From Desulfuromonas sp. AOP6 (GTDB taxonomy: Bacteria > Desulfobacterota > Desulfuromonadia > Desulfuromonadales > SZUA-540), in NCBI RefSeq assembly GCF_009731355.2, contig NZ_AP022810.1, positions 2,632,001 through 2,696,000 on the forward strand: DNA of 64,000 bases, written 5' to 3'. Below the pieces are notes generated by a model. The model was not told the DNA's origin, ran no database searches, and saw only the letters and a list, made by a program, of their open reading frames with translations. The position numbers were made by a program, and so were the translations under genes. Below, in pieces: positions 25,917 to 34,839 of the stretch (the first letter of the stretch is position 1; each line of letters opens with the position of its first letter).

Positions 25917-26819
25917 TCAGACCTTCTGCTTGATGGCCTTGCCCAGCAGGCCGGCCGGTCGCAGGATGAGGATCAGAACGAGGACACCGAAGGCAAAGAC
26001 GTCCTCGTAGGCGCTCGACACGTAACCGGCAGCGAAGGCTTCCGCCAGTCCCAGCACCAGGCCGCCGAGGGCGGCGCCGGGGATATTGCCGATACCGCCC
26101 AGCACCGCGGCCGTGAAGGCTTTGACGCCGGCCATGAAGCCGATGTAGAAGTTGATCTGCCCAATGTAGGAACCCACGAGAACCCCGCCGATGGCCGCCA
26201 GAATCGAGCCGATAATGAAGGTCATGGAGATGACCCGGTCAACGTTGATCCCCACCAGTCGGGCCATGATGAGATCCTGCTGGGTAGCCCGCATCGCCTT
26301 GCCGATGCGCGTGTACTTGATCAGTACGGTCAGGCCGACCATGCTCAGGGCGCTGGTCACCAGAATCACCAGCTCAGCCGAGCCCATGATATGGGCAATG
26401 GGTTCCATAAAGGCGAAATCGGGTACGAGTTGCGGAAAGGGGAGAAAGTCGGGGGTCTGCGCCAGCAGGACGTAGTTTTGCAGAAAGAGCGACATGCCGA
26501 TGGCGCTGATCAACGGCGACAGCCGCGGGGCGTTGCGCAGGGGCCGGTAGGCGATGCGTTCAAGGGTGAAGCCATAGGCGGCGGCATAGATGACGGCGAT
26601 GAGGGCGGCCAGGATAAGGATGGACACCCCGGAAAATCCATAGATGGTCAGAACCCCGGAGACGATCAGGGCCACGAAGGCGCCGATCATGTAGACCTCG
26701 CCGTGGGCGAAGTTGATCAGCTGGATGATGCCGTACACCATGGTGTAGCCCAGGGCGATGAGGGCGTAGATGCTCCCCCGGGTCAGGCCGCTGAGAAAAA
26801 GTTCGAGAAAGTAGTCCAT
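25917..26819 (-). CDS. livH: Branched-chain amino-acid ABC transporter permease LivH
   Basis: The 300-residue protein has about eight hydrophobic helices, with LTRGSIYALIALGYTMVYGIIQLINFAHGE at the N-terminus (given here as typical LivH) and the EAA-like contact loop GKAMRATQQDLIMARLVGINVDR. It follows livJ by 48 bp and precedes livM in the usual order. Confidence 0.95.
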   Translation of the reverse strand: MDYFLELFLSGLTRGSIYALIALGYTMVYGIIQLINFAHGEVYMIGAFVALIVSGVLTIYGFSGVSILILAALIAVIYAAAYGFTLERIAYRPLRNAPRLSPLISAIGMSLFLQNYVLLAQTPDFLPFPQLVPDFAFMEPIAHIMGSAELVILVTSALSMVGLTVLIKYTRIGKAMRATQQDLIMARLVGINVDRVISMTFIIGSILAAIGGVLVGSYIGQINFYIGFMAGVKAFTAAVLGGIGNIPGAALGGLVLGLAEAFAAGYVSSAYEDVFAFGVLVLILILRPAGLLGKAIKQKV

Positions 26820-26867
26820 ACGACTCCAGTAAAAAGGGGGACAGGCCTGAGCCTGTCCCCCTGGACG

Positions 26868-27992
26868 TTACTGAACTTCAACGAAATGGCCGCCCTTGAC
26901 CTGATAGACGGAAAAGCCGACCCCTTCGGCGTCGCCGCGGGCGTCAAAGCGGATCTTGCCCAGCGCCGTGTCGACATAGGAGGTTTTGAGGGCTTCCGAA
27001 AGCTTGGCGTAGTCGACGCCGCCCGCCACCTTGATGGCGTTGAGGGCCGCTTGGATGGCGGCGTAGCCCTGGTCGTAAAAGGTGCCGGGCTCCTTGCCGT
27101 ACTTGGCCTTGTAGGCTTCACGGGCCTCTTTGTTGAGGGGGAAGCGGGAAACATCCATGGGGCCGGTGGCATATACGCCCTCGGCGTTAGCGCCGGCAAT
27201 TTCGAGAAAGCCATCCCCCTTGATGCCGTCGGGGCCGATGAAGGCGACGTCAACCCGCTTCTTCTTCATCTGGCCCACCAGCTTGGACGCCTCGGGGTGA
27301 TAACCGCCGAAGATGACCGCATCCGCCCCTTCGCGCCGGATCTTCTGCACCACGGCCGAGTAATCCATGGCGCCGGGGGTAATCCCTTCATACATTACCA
27401 CCTTGGCCAGCCCACCTTGCTCGATGGTTTGTTGGGCGAAGTCGGCGAACCCTTTGCCGTAATCCCCCTTGTCATGAATGATGGCGACCTTCTTGGCGCC
27501 AAGTTTGCCGGTGACGAACTCAGCCGCGAGCTTGCCCTGCATGTCGTCGGAGGCAATGGTGCGATAGAAGTTGGGATATTCGCCGCTTTGGGTCAAGGTT
27601 GGGGTCGTGGCGGAGGGGGAGATAACGATGACGTTCGCTTCTTTGTAAATGCCGAGAGCCGCCTTGGTGGCGCCGGAGCAGACGTGGCCAATGACGAGGG
27701 AGGCTCCCTGGGACACCAGCCGGGTTGCCACGTTGGTGGCAATTTCGGGCTTGCACTGGTCGTCGAGCAGCAGCAGCTCGATCTGGTGACCGAGCACACC
27801 GCCTTGGGTATTCACCCGGTCAACCACCAGTTGGACAGCCTCCATGGTGGGGATGCCATAGGGGGCCAAGTCTCCGGTATGGGGGCCGGCCACCCCTATC
27901 TTCAAGGGCTCCGCCGCGCCGGCCGGAGCTGTCAGAGTAAAGAGAAATAGACAGAGGATGGAAACAACGCACCTGATACGATAGAAGCTCAT
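26868..27992 (-). CDS. livJ: Branched-chain amino-acid periplasmic binding protein
   Basis: The 374-residue protein has a signal peptide (basic N-terminus, then VVSILCLFLFTLTAPAGA, cleavage near residue 25). A Leu/Ile/Val-binding domain follows: IGVAGPHTGDLAPYG, VIGHVCSGATKAAL, and DYSAVVQKIRREGADAVIFGGYHPEA split over the hinge. The ATG at 27992 has AGGAGG upstream; an in-frame ATG at 28046 would mask the signal peptide. It is the first gene of livJHMGF. The exact ligand cannot be told from sequence. Confidence 0.92.
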   Translation of the reverse strand: MSFYRIRCVVSILCLFLFTLTAPAGAAEPLKIGVAGPHTGDLAPYGIPTMEAVQLVVDRVNTQGGVLGHQIELLLLDDQCKPEIATNVATRLVSQGASLVIGHVCSGATKAALGIYKEANVIVISPSATTPTLTQSGEYPNFYRTIASDDMQGKLAAEFVTGKLGAKKVAIIHDKGDYGKGFADFAQQTIEQGGLAKVVMYEGITPGAMDYSAVVQKIRREGADAVIFGGYHPEASKLVGQMKKKRVDVAFIGPDGIKGDGFLEIAGANAEGVYATGPMDVSRFPLNKEAREAYKAKYGKEPGTFYDQGYAAIQAALNAIKVAGGVDYAKLSEALKTSYVDTALGKIRFDARGDAEGVGFSVYQVKGGHFVEVQ

Positions 27993-28460
27993 ACTTTCCT
28001 CCTGGTCAGATAAAAAAACAGCGTCATGGGGTAACGAACCACACATATAGCTTTAATGCGCAGCTGCCGTCAAGAGCTAATCCACTGAAATAACGATGAA
28101 ATCCATCCAATAATAGGCGTTGAAAAAAGACATCCTGATCGCTCATCGATGTCCGTGAGCAACACCTTGTTACCACACCACCATCCGGTGTTTTCGTCAC
28201 AAAGGAAAGCATACCGCTTTTTTATGCAAACAAAAGGTCGACTTTTTAGGCCGACTCCTGGAAGTGTCGAGAAAACTCTCTAGACTCTGTATAGAGTTTT
28301 TACTTATGGACCAAATATGCGCGAGTCGAATGAGGCGACCCTTCAGTCCCAAAAGCTGTGACTTTTAGCACTTGTCCACCTTGTTATGGCATGGTATAAG
28401 CTGCTTGTTCAGCCATTTTAATACCATCGGCCCAGAACTTCCGGAAAGGGATCCCATTCC
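27993..28460. other. 468-bp divergent intergenic region between livJ and the amino-acid ABC operon
   Basis: No gene is seen here. On the minus strand, TTTGGT (28315-28310) and TATACA (28293-28288), 16 bp apart, could be a livJ promoter with a long leader. An inverted repeat, AAAACTCT (28272-28279) and AGAGTTTT (28293-28300), overlaps that -10. On the plus strand, TGGCAT-GGTAT-AAGC (28387-28401) loosely resembles a sigma-54 site for the rightward operon, with three mismatches to TGGCAC-N5-TTGC. The remainder shows nothing I can name. Confidence 0.35.
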
Positions 28461-28616
28461 ATGAATCGTGGACGCAAAGAACCCGTGCAGGTGGTCTGCC
28501 CCAAGTGCCGGTTCACCGAGATCGTCTATCTGCCCATGGAAGACCTGCCACGCTGCCCCGAATGCAACACGCCCATGCTTATCCAGGAATTGCTGGATGA
28601 AGGAAAATCCTACTGA
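28461..28616 (+). CDS. Small zinc-ribbon protein (51 aa)
   Basis: This short gene encodes MNRGRKEPVQVVCPKCRFTE and continues to a stop at 28614-28616. It has two CPxC pairs (CPKC at about residues 13-16 and CPEC at about 33-36) that should bind one zinc. The hydrophilic C-terminus is MLIQELLDEGKSY. It lies 41 bp before the amino-acid binding-protein gene on the same strand and may share its transcript. The ribosome site is weak (GGAAAGGG, about 12 bases upstream). It is not a shadow of another gene. Function unknown. Confidence 0.65.
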   Translation: MNRGRKEPVQVVCPKCRFTEIVYLPMEDLPRCPECNTPMLIQELLDEGKSY

Positions 28617-28657
28617 TTGCAAGAGGTTCCTATCCACTTACCCCAAGGAGAGATGTC

Positions 28658-29455
28658 ATGAAACGATGGACTCTGCTGCTGCTCCCCCTGCTGCTTCTGC
28701 TGGCCCTTGCTCCCGCCGCCATGGGCGATACCCTCGATGACATCAAGGAGAGGGGCGTGCTGCGCGTCGGCATGGAGCCGGGCTACATGCCCTTTGAACT
28801 GACCAACCAGAAGGGCGAGATCATCGGCTTCGACCCCGACGTGGCCAAGCGGATGGCCAAAAAGCTCGGCGTCAAACTGGAACTGGTCAGCACGGCCTGG
28901 GACGGCATCATCCCTTCGCTGATGACCGGCAAATTCGATATCATCATGAGCGGCATGACCATCACCGACGAACGGGCCGAAGTGGTGGACTTCGCCAAGC
29001 CCTATATCATCATCGGCCAGACGGTGCTGCTGCGCAAGGACCTCGCCGGCGAAGTGACTTCTTACAAGGCCCTCAACGATCCCAAGTACAAGATCGCCTC
29101 CAAGCTGGGCACGACGGGTGAGTTCGCCGCCAAGGAGACTTTCCCCAAAGCCCAGTACTTCTCCTACGAGACCGAGCAGGAGGCCGTCATGGAGGTCGTC
29201 AGTGGCAAAATAGACGCTTTCATCTACGATTCCCCCTACAATGCGGTGGCCTTCGCCGAAAAGGGTCAGGGCAAGCTGGTCTTTCTCGATGAACCCTTCA
29301 CGGAGGAGCGTATCGGCTGGGCCGTGCGCAAAGGCAATCCCAAGATGCTGGCATTCCTCAATAACTTCCTGGAGGAAATCAAGGCCGACGGCACCTATGA
29401 CAAGATCTACACCAAGTGGTTCAAGGACGACACCTGGTTGAAGGAACTTCAGTAA
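28658..29455 (+). CDS. Polar amino-acid ABC transporter substrate-binding protein (family 3)
   Basis: The 265-residue protein has a signal peptide (LLLLPLLLLLALAPAAMG) and a bacterial extracellular solute-binding family 3 domain. Motifs are GVLRVGMEPGYMPFE, GFDPDVAKRMAKKLG, IMSGMTITDERAEVVDFAKPY and DAFIYDSPYN. The ribosome site AAGGAGAG is at good spacing. It forms an operon with the permease and ATPase that follow. The ligand could be glutamine, glutamate, cystine or arginine and is not decided by the sequence. Confidence 0.92.
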   Translation: MKRWTLLLLPLLLLLALAPAAMGDTLDDIKERGVLRVGMEPGYMPFELTNQKGEIIGFDPDVAKRMAKKLGVKLELVSTAWDGIIPSLMTGKFDIIMSGMTITDERAEVVDFAKPYIIIGQTVLLRKDLAGEVTSYKALNDPKYKIASKLGTTGEFAAKETFPKAQYFSYETEQEAVMEVVSGKIDAFIYDSPYNAVAFAEKGQGKLVFLDEPFTEERIGWAVRKGNPKMLAFLNNFLEEIKADGTYDKIYTKWFKDDTWLKELQ

Positions 29456-29525
29456 AGCCTGTCGCCAGTGATTAACGCTAGACGGCCCCGCCAGGGGCCG
29501 CTTCATTGAGGGAAGACCTGACGTT

Positions 29526-30485
29526 TTGAATAGCGGCCAAGATCATTTTTACTCAAAGCTTCTGCTTGCCGCCATCCTCATCCTGGTGGCGGCAGGGATG
29601 TGGGGAGCTACGGCCCGGGTGGATTACACCTGGCGCTGGGAACGCGTACCCCAGTATTTCCTTTACAAAGGGGACGACATTCACAAAGCCGGTCAGGACG
29701 GTCGCGTGGAAAGTGTACGGGTTCAGGGGGAAAGCGCCCTCGTACAGATGCGCTATGACGATGGCGAGGTGGAGGAATTCACCGTTGACTCGGCCACGGT
29801 GAAGGTGACACCCGGCGAAGAGCTCTTCGAAGGGGACATTCTCGGCTTCAGCTCCGCCTGGCATATCGGCCCCCTGATCCAAGGGTTATGGGTCACTCTG
29901 TGGCTTTCGCTGTTGTCGGGCATTCTTGGCCTGGCACTGGGACTGGTGACGGGGCTGTGCCGTGTGTCCAAGAACTACGTCCTCAAAAGCCTGGCTTCCC
30001 TCTACGTGGAACTGATTCGCGGCACGCCGCTTCTGGTGCAGATCTTCATCTTCTACTTCTTCATCGGCACGGTTCTTAACCTCGACCGTATGGTGGCCGG
30101 CGTCGGCGCTCTCGGCATTTTCGCCGGCGCTTATATTGCCGAAATCATCCGGGCCGGCATTCAGTCCATCCCGCGGGGGCAGATGGAAGCCGCGCGCTCC
30201 CTGGGCATGACCGTGCCACAGGCAATGCGCCACATCATCCTGCCGCAGGCCTTCAAACGCACCCTGCCGCCGCTGGCCGGGCAGTTCATCAGCCTGATCA
30301 AGGATTCTTCGCTGGTATCGGTCATCGCCATCACCGATCTCACCAAGAGCGGTCGCGAGGTCATCACCTCGTCCTTTGCCACCTTCGAAGTCTGGTTCAC
30401 CGTGGCCGCTCTCTACCTTATCGTCACGTCCCTGCTGTCGCAGGTGGTTTTCTGGATGGAACGGAGGCTTTCGGTCAGTGATTGA
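29526..30485 (+). CDS. Polar amino-acid ABC transporter permease with N-terminal periplasmic insertion
   Basis: The 319-residue permease (HisM/GlnP family) has TM1 at about residues 10-28. A roughly 85-residue hydrophilic segment follows ([17 protein letters not shown]), predicted periplasmic, and then the standard permease core with the EAA loop [26 protein letters not shown]. The start is a TTG at 29526 with GAGGG about 13 bases upstream; the first ATG (29598) would remove TM1. The insertion is longer than in E. coli homologues. It overlaps the ATPase gene by 8 bp. Confidence 0.88.
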   Translation: MNSGQDHFYSKLLLAAILILVAAGMWGATARVDYTWRWERVPQYFLYKGDDIHKAGQDGRVESVRVQGESALVQMRYDDGEVEEFTVDSATVKVTPGEELFEGDILGFSSAWHIGPLIQGLWVTLWLSLLSGILGLALGLVTGLCRVSKNYVLKSLASLYVELIRGTPLLVQIFIFYFFIGTVLNLDRMVAGVGALGIFAGAYIAEIIRAGIQSIPRGQMEAARSLGMTVPQAMRHIILPQAFKRTLPPLAGQFISLIKDSSLVSVIAITDLTKSGREVITSSFATFEVWFTVAALYLIVTSLLSQVVFWMERRLSVSD

Positions 30486-31212
30486 TGCACGGCAGGTTGT
30501 AAAAATTTTCCACGGCCGCGGCCAGGTCGTTCGCGCCGTCGACGACGTTTCGACCCACGTTTCCAAAGGCGAGGTTGTGGTCGTCATCGGACCTTCCGGG
30601 TCAGGCAAATCGACTTTTCTGCGCTGTCTGAACGGCCTGGAGACTTTCGATTCCGGCCATATCGTCATCGACGGCATGGATCTGGCCGACCGCCGCACCG
30701 ACATCAATCAGGTGCGCCGTGAGGTGGGCATGGTCTTCCAGCAATTCAACCTCTTTCCCCACAAGACCGTGCTGCAGAACATCACCCTGGCTCAGCAGGT
30801 AGTACGGGGGCGTAAGAATGCCGAGGCAGAAGAGACAGCGCGTGCATTATTGAAAAAGGTCGGCATCGCCGAGAAGGAAGCGGAGTATCCGGCCCGCCTC
30901 TCCGGCGGTCAGCAGCAGCGGGTGGCCATAGCCCGCGCCCTGGCCATGAACCCCAAGGTCATGCTCTTTGACGAGCCGACCAGCGCCCTTGACCCTGAGA
31001 TGGTCGGCGAAGTACTCGATGTCATGAAACAACTGGCCCGCGAGGGGATGACCATGGTGGTGGTGACGCACGAAATGGGCTTTGCCCGCGAGGTGGCGGA
31101 CCGGGTGCTGTTTATGGACGCGGGAAAACTCGTGGAAGAAGGTACCCCGGCGGAAATCTTTTCGAACCCCCGGGAAGAACGCACGAAACTCTTTCTCAAT
31201 CAAGTTCTGTAA
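30478..31212 (+). CDS. glnQ: Polar amino-acid ABC transporter ATPase (GlnQ type)
   Basis: The 244-residue ATPase has Walker [11 protein letters not shown] loop [16 protein letters not shown], signature [10 protein letters not shown], Walker [14 protein letters not shown] and switch His in VVTHEMGFA. The start is a GTG at 30478, overlapping the permease stop by 8 bp, with GGAGG ten bases upstream. This gives the normal family length. A strong terminator follows the gene. The gene symbol reflects the family, not proven glutamine transport. Confidence 0.92.
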   Translation: MIDARQVVKIFHGRGQVVRAVDDVSTHVSKGEVVVVIGPSGSGKSTFLRCLNGLETFDSGHIVIDGMDLADRRTDINQVRREVGMVFQQFNLFPHKTVLQNITLAQQVVRGRKNAEAEETARALLKKVGIAEKEAEYPARLSGGQQQRVAIARALAMNPKVMLFDEPTSALDPEMVGEVLDVMKQLAREGMTMVVVTHEMGFAREVADRVLFMDAGKLVEEGTPAEIFSNPREERTKLFLNQVL

Positions 31213-31234
31213 GCGCCTTAAGCCATCACATCAG

Positions 31235-31263
31235 AAAAGGGCGCCGGCTGGCGCCCTTTTTAT
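31235..31263 (+). terminator. Intrinsic terminator after the amino-acid ABC operon
   Basis: AAAAGGGCGCC-GGCT-GGCGCCCTTTTTA forms a GC-rich 7-bp core stem with an A/T extension and a T run, 23 bp after the glnQ stop. Confidence 0.9.
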
Positions 31264-31288
31264 TTGGGAAAAAATCCGAGGAAAGACA

Positions 31289-32026
31289 GTGACACACAGG
31301 AACAACGCCGCGAATGAGGCGAGACAGGATATTGCGCCGGGCTGGCTGCGCGAGGGACTGGCCGCGGCCGCCCCCATCGCCCTCGGCTACTTTCCCCTGG
31401 GCCTGGCCATGGGCGTACTGGGCCAGAAAGCCGGACTCTCGGCCGGCATGGTCGCCGTGATGTCGCTGCTGGTCTATGCCGGCAGTGCCCAGTTCATCGC
31501 CGTGGCCATGCTGGGAACGGGAGCGGGGCCGGGGGCGATCATCCTGACCACCTTCGTTGTCAACTTCCGCCATCTGCTCATGAGCTTCGCCCTGTCGGTG
31601 CCCCTGCGCGGGGCGCGTCGCGGTTTTTTGTCCCTCTTTTCCTACGGCATCACCGACGAGACCTTCGCAGTCAACATGACCCGTTTCCGCCAGGGGGGCT
31701 GGGATCGGCAGCGCGCCCTGGTGGTTAACGAAGGCTCCCACCTGGCCTGGGTCGGCGCCACCACCTGCGGGGCCTGGGCCGGGGCCTTCATCCCCGCCGG
31801 CGCCTTCGGCATCGACTATGCCCTGGTGGCGATGTTCCTCTGTCTGCTGGTCTTTCAGCTGCAGGGGCGTCTCTATGTACTGACCGCCCTGGCCACGGCG
31901 ATCCTTTCCGTCGTCCTCTACCTGTTCGTTCCCGGCAACGCCTACGTGGTGCTGGCTTCGGTGGGTGGGGCCACCATCGGCTTTCTGCTGCAGAAACGCA
32001 AAAACCGCACGCGGAGGGTGTCATGA
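31289..32026 (+). CDS. azlC: AzlC family branched-chain amino-acid exporter subunit
   Basis: AzlC and AzlD together export branched-chain amino acids. The 245-residue protein has hydrophobic helices and the AzlC hallmarks APIALGYFPLGLAMGVL, LLVYAGSAQFIAVAML and VNFRHLLMSFALS. The start is the GTG at 31289 with GAGGAAAG four bases upstream. It overlaps azlD by 4 bp (ATGA). Confidence 0.92.
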   Translation: MTHRNNAANEARQDIAPGWLREGLAAAAPIALGYFPLGLAMGVLGQKAGLSAGMVAVMSLLVYAGSAQFIAVAMLGTGAGPGAIILTTFVVNFRHLLMSFALSVPLRGARRGFLSLFSYGITDETFAVNMTRFRQGGWDRQRALVVNEGSHLAWVGATTCGAWAGAFIPAGAFGIDYALVAMFLCLLVFQLQGRLYVLTALATAILSVVLYLFVPGNAYVVLASVGGATIGFLLQKRKNRTRRVS

Positions 32027-32343
32027 GTCTGGTGGACTATTTGCTACTGGTCGCCGGAATGGGAGCTGTGACCTACATCCCCCGCTGGCTCCCCCTCTTT
32101 GCCCTGGCCCAGCGCCGACTTCCTCAGGGGCTGGTCGACTGGTTGCGCCTGATCCCCGTGGCCATCCTCAGCGCCCTGGTGGCACCGGCACTGCTGACCG
32201 ATAGCGCCGAGCGTGCCCTGTCCTTGGGCAAACCCGAATTCTGGGTGGCCATCCCCACCCTTCTCTTCGCCTGTCGCACCCGTTCCCTGGCCGGGACCGT
32301 CATCTTCGGCATGTTCCTGTTCTGGCTGGCGGGAAAGTTCTGA
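32023..32343 (+). CDS. azlD: AzlD family branched-chain amino-acid exporter small subunit
   Basis: The 106-residue membrane protein has about four helices and the family motif MGAVTYIPRWLPLFAL near the N-terminus. It is translationally coupled to azlC. Together with livJHMGF it gives this locus both import and export of branched-chain amino acids. Confidence 0.9.
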   Translation: MSLVDYLLLVAGMGAVTYIPRWLPLFALAQRRLPQGLVDWLRLIPVAILSALVAPALLTDSAERALSLGKPEFWVAIPTLLFACRTRSLAGTVIFGMFLFWLAGKF

Positions 32344-32357
32344 AAAGATTTTGAGAA

Positions 32358-32813
32358 TTAAGGGGATGGGGATGATGCCCTCTGGCTGGAACGGTGCGCC
32401 ACCACGGCCAGGGTCAGGCGCGAGATACAGACCAGCTGGCCCTGTTCATTGCTGATACGGATTTCCCACACCTGCGAACGTCCGCCGATATGGATGGGCG
32501 TGGCGATGCCGCTGACAAAGCCCGTGCGCACCGGGCGCAGATGGTTGGCGTTGATCTCCTGACCCACGCAGGCCTGCCGTTCCTGATCGACGCAAAGGTT
32601 CCCGGCGATGCTGCCCAAATGTTCGGCCAAAGCGACGGAAGCGCCACCGTGGAGGACGCCGAAAGGCTGGTGCACCCGAGACTCTACCGGCATCCGGCCT
32701 GTAATGGAACTTTCGCCGATCTCGGTAAATTCGATACCCAGGTGCTCGCCCAGGTTCCCCACCGACATGGCGTTTATTTCTTCCAGAGCATATTCCCTGA
32801 ACCAGATTCCCAT
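32358..32813 (-). CDS. Hotdog-fold acyl-CoA thioesterase (PaaI/YdiI type)
   Basis: The 151-residue protein is a single hotdog domain. It has the active-site stretch QPFGVLHGGASVALAEHLGS (catalytic acid Glu in ALAEH) and the CoA-side region VGQEINANHLRP. It is closest in pattern to YdiI/MenI-type 1,4-dihydroxy-2-naphthoyl-CoA hydrolases, which release the menaquinone precursor, but other acyl-CoA substrates are possible. GGGAG precedes the ATG at 32813. It is convergent with azlD. Confidence 0.82.
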   Translation of the reverse strand: MGIWFREYALEEINAMSVGNLGEHLGIEFTEIGESSITGRMPVESRVHQPFGVLHGGASVALAEHLGSIAGNLCVDQERQACVGQEINANHLRPVRTGFVSGIATPIHIGGRSQVWEIRISNEQGQLVCISRLTLAVVAHRSSQRASSPSP

Positions 32814-32930
32814 CGATCGATTCTCCCGTTGATATTTTCGTCCTAGCTCTCGCCTTCCTTCGATTTTCTGCTTGAATGAATAAAAGGACTAGAACGCGCA
32901 AGGTTTTTGGGATGCCCCGAGGAGGCCACG

Positions 32931-33602
32931 ATGAAACAGGATCGCCTACAGGAGATGCTGCGGGTCATCGACCTGGAATACGGTCAGACCGCCTATGCCA
33001 CGGGGCGCCTCAGGGCACCTGCACGCGTTCTCGAAGCCATGGCCCGCGTGCCCCGGGACGCTTTCGTACCCGCGGAGATGAAAGCCCGCGCCTATGACAA
33101 CAACGCTCTCCCCATCGGTCAGGGGCAGACCATCTCCCAACCCTTCATCGTGGCGCTGATGACCGACCTGCTGGAGCCCGAGCCGGATGACGTCATCCTG
33201 GAGATCGGGACGGGTTCGGGTTATCAGGCGGCGGTTCTGTCTCAGTTGGTGAAACAGGTCTACAGCCTGGAGGTCGTCCCTGACCTGGCCGAGCGCAGCG
33301 CCCGTTTGCTGGCGGAGCAGGGATGCGCCAATGTGGAGGTCATCGGTGGGGACGGCACTAGGGGCCTGCCGGAGCGGGCACCCTTTGACGGCATCATCGT
33401 CACGGCCGCCGCCCGCCATATTCCGCCGGCATTGCCGCAGCAGTTGAAGCCGGGAGGGCACCTGGTCATCCCCGTGGGGCCGGCTTTTGGACACCAGGAA
33501 CTGCTGGTAGTCGACAGAGAGAAAGATGGTCAAATCCGCAGCCGCTCCGTCCTCGGCGTGGTTTTTGTGCCCCTGACGGGCGTGGGGTTGGCCGAGGGAT
33601 AA
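32931..33602 (+). CDS. pcm: Protein-L-isoaspartate O-methyltransferase
   Basis: This enzyme repairs isoaspartyl damage in proteins using SAM. The 223-residue protein has the family features FVPAEMKARAYDNNALPIGQGQTISQP (given as separate motifs AYDNNALPIG and GQTISQPF), the SAM loop LEIGTGSGYQAAVL and DGIIVTAAA. The ATG at 32931 follows GAGGAGG five bases upstream; an ATG at 32907 is rejected. Confidence 0.95.
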   Translation: MKQDRLQEMLRVIDLEYGQTAYATGRLRAPARVLEAMARVPRDAFVPAEMKARAYDNNALPIGQGQTISQPFIVALMTDLLEPEPDDVILEIGTGSGYQAAVLSQLVKQVYSLEVVPDLAERSARLLAEQGCANVEVIGGDGTRGLPERAPFDGIIVTAAARHIPPALPQQLKPGGHLVIPVGPAFGHQELLVVDREKDGQIRSRSVLGVVFVPLTGVGLAEG

Positions 33603-33614
33603 AGACTCCGGCAC

Positions 33615-34508
33615 TCAGTTCTGAAACGCGTCTTCCGGCGGCTCGCTGTTCTCGACGGTTTCACCTACGTCGCCCGACAGCTCGTCCGGGGTCTCCAGGC
33701 TGACACGACCTATTTTCCCCCCGCGCAGTTCGAACAGCAGAATCTCGGCGGCACGATGGCGGTCAACCTCACCGCCGGCGACCAGACAACCCCGCCGGCG
33801 ACCGATCTCATGCAGCAGGTCGGAGGGCGTTGCCGGCAGCTCCGTCAAACGGTAACGGGCCTTCAACCCCTCCGGGTAACGTCGAGTCAGATAATCCAGG
33901 GCGAACAGGGCTACCTCGGGATATTCCATGACCGTGTCGCCGATGGCGCCGCTGGCGGCCAGGCGGTAGGCGCCATCCTGGTCGGCCAGGTTGGGCCAGA
34001 GGATGCCCGGCGTATCCGAAAGGACAATACCGTTTTTCAGGTCGATCTGCTGCTGGCTCTTGGTGATAGCCGGCTTGTCCCCCACCTTGGCGATGGCACG
34101 GCCGGCCAGGGTATTGATAAGAGTGGACTTGCCCACATTGGGGATCCCCACCACCATGACCCGCAGGGGCTTGCCGGGGACACCACGATGGGGTACCAGA
34201 CTGCGGATGAGTTTAAGCAGGCGCGGTACCGACGATCGGTTTTTCGCTTCAAGGGCGATGGCCTTGACGCCATGCTGACGCTCGAAAAAAAGACCCCACT
34301 GGCGGGTCACCTCGGGATCGGCCAGATCGGCCTTGTTGAGCAGCTTGATGCAAGGTTTGCTGCCACGCAGTTCGGCCAGCAACGGATTGGCGCTGGAGGC
34401 GGGCAAACGGGCATCAAGCACTTCGATGACGACATCGATAGTGCGCATGGTCTCGCTGATCAACCGCCGGGCCTTGTTCATGTGCCCGGGATACCATTTT
34501 ATCGCCAT
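33615..34508 (-). CDS. ylqF: Ribosome biogenesis GTPase YlqF/RbgA
   Basis: This is a circularly permuted GTPase of 297 residues that assists late 50S assembly. The G4 motif NKAD (in KLLNKADLADP) comes before G1 GIPNVGKST and G3 DTPGILWP. The N-terminus, KWYPGHMNKARR, is the family signature. The C-terminus ends in an acidic tail (ETVENSEPPED). It converges with pcm. Confidence 0.94.
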   Translation of the reverse strand: MAIKWYPGHMNKARRLISETMRTIDVVIEVLDARLPASSANPLLAELRGSKPCIKLLNKADLADPEVTRQWGLFFERQHGVKAIALEAKNRSSVPRLLKLIRSLVPHRGVPGKPLRVMVVGIPNVGKSTLINTLAGRAIAKVGDKPAITKSQQQIDLKNGIVLSDTPGILWPNLADQDGAYRLAASGAIGDTVMEYPEVALFALDYLTRRYPEGLKARYRLTELPATPSDLLHEIGRRRGCLVAGGEVDRHRAAEILLFELRGGKIGRVSLETPDELSGDVGETVENSEPPEDAFQN

Positions 34509-34719
34509 GAGGTTCTTCGCTTTCGTCGAGTTCGATTCTGAGGCAAGGCGCCCGCACTGTTCAGATGCACAGGTGGGCGACGTGTTTTGTTTCGGGCAAT
34601 TTTACGAATCCCCACGTGGCAGCGAAGGCAGCCACCGGGTATAGTTGAATCATCAACGGATGCTTGTGGCAGAGCAGACGGTAGATAACAAAACTTCTTC
34701 ATCACAGCAGCTCCTTTGG
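34509..34719 (+). ncRNA. Candidate structured RNA upstream of a plus-strand terminator (unassigned)
   Basis: No protein gene is convincing here. The block contains several potential helices: GTGGC with GCCAC around 34615-34634, GTTGA with TCAAC around 34646-34659, and GTGGG with CCCAC. A strong rightward terminator follows at 34720-34758, yet no plus-strand gene lies within 900 bp upstream. This points to an independent small RNA transcript, or a leader of unknown class. No known riboswitch consensus was recognised. Both strand and 5' end are uncertain. Confidence 0.3.
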
Positions 34720-34758
34720 CGCGTCGAATTGCCCTCCTGATCGACGCGTCTTTTTTTT
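34720..34758 (+). terminator. Intrinsic terminator, rightward, with no obvious upstream gene
   Basis: CGCGTCGA (34720-34727) and TCGACGCG (34741-34748) form a perfect 8-bp stem with a 13-base loop, followed by TC and T8. The T tract exists only in the plus direction. Confidence 0.8.
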
Positions 34759-34780
34759 GCGCGCAGATCACTCGACAAAG

Positions 34781-34817
34781 AAACACCCACCAGTCTGCTG
34801 GCGACCGGTGGGTGTTT
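34781..34817 (-). terminator. Intrinsic terminator of the PilZ gene
   Basis: CACCCACC (34784-34791) pairs with GGTGGGTG (34807-34814), extended by AAA/TTT. Read leftwards it is followed by GTTTCTTTG. It lies 23 bp after the PilZ gene stop. Confidence 0.75.
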
Positions 34818-34839
34818 CCTCTAAAAAACGCCGGAAAAG

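Noticed and set aside
25887-27950. 687-codon plus-strand frame opposite livH and livJ
   Set aside because: Antisense to clear liv genes; composition is that of a shadow frame (His, Gly, Asp and Val rich).
34499-34705. Minus-strand frame MKKFCYLPSALPQASVDDST with a CLRCH heme-like motif and a good ribosome site, overlapping the start of ylqF
   Set aside because: No signal peptide for heme attachment, strongly basic and atypical composition after the motif, and other frames of the same block are equally open. A structured RNA or chance frame is more likely.
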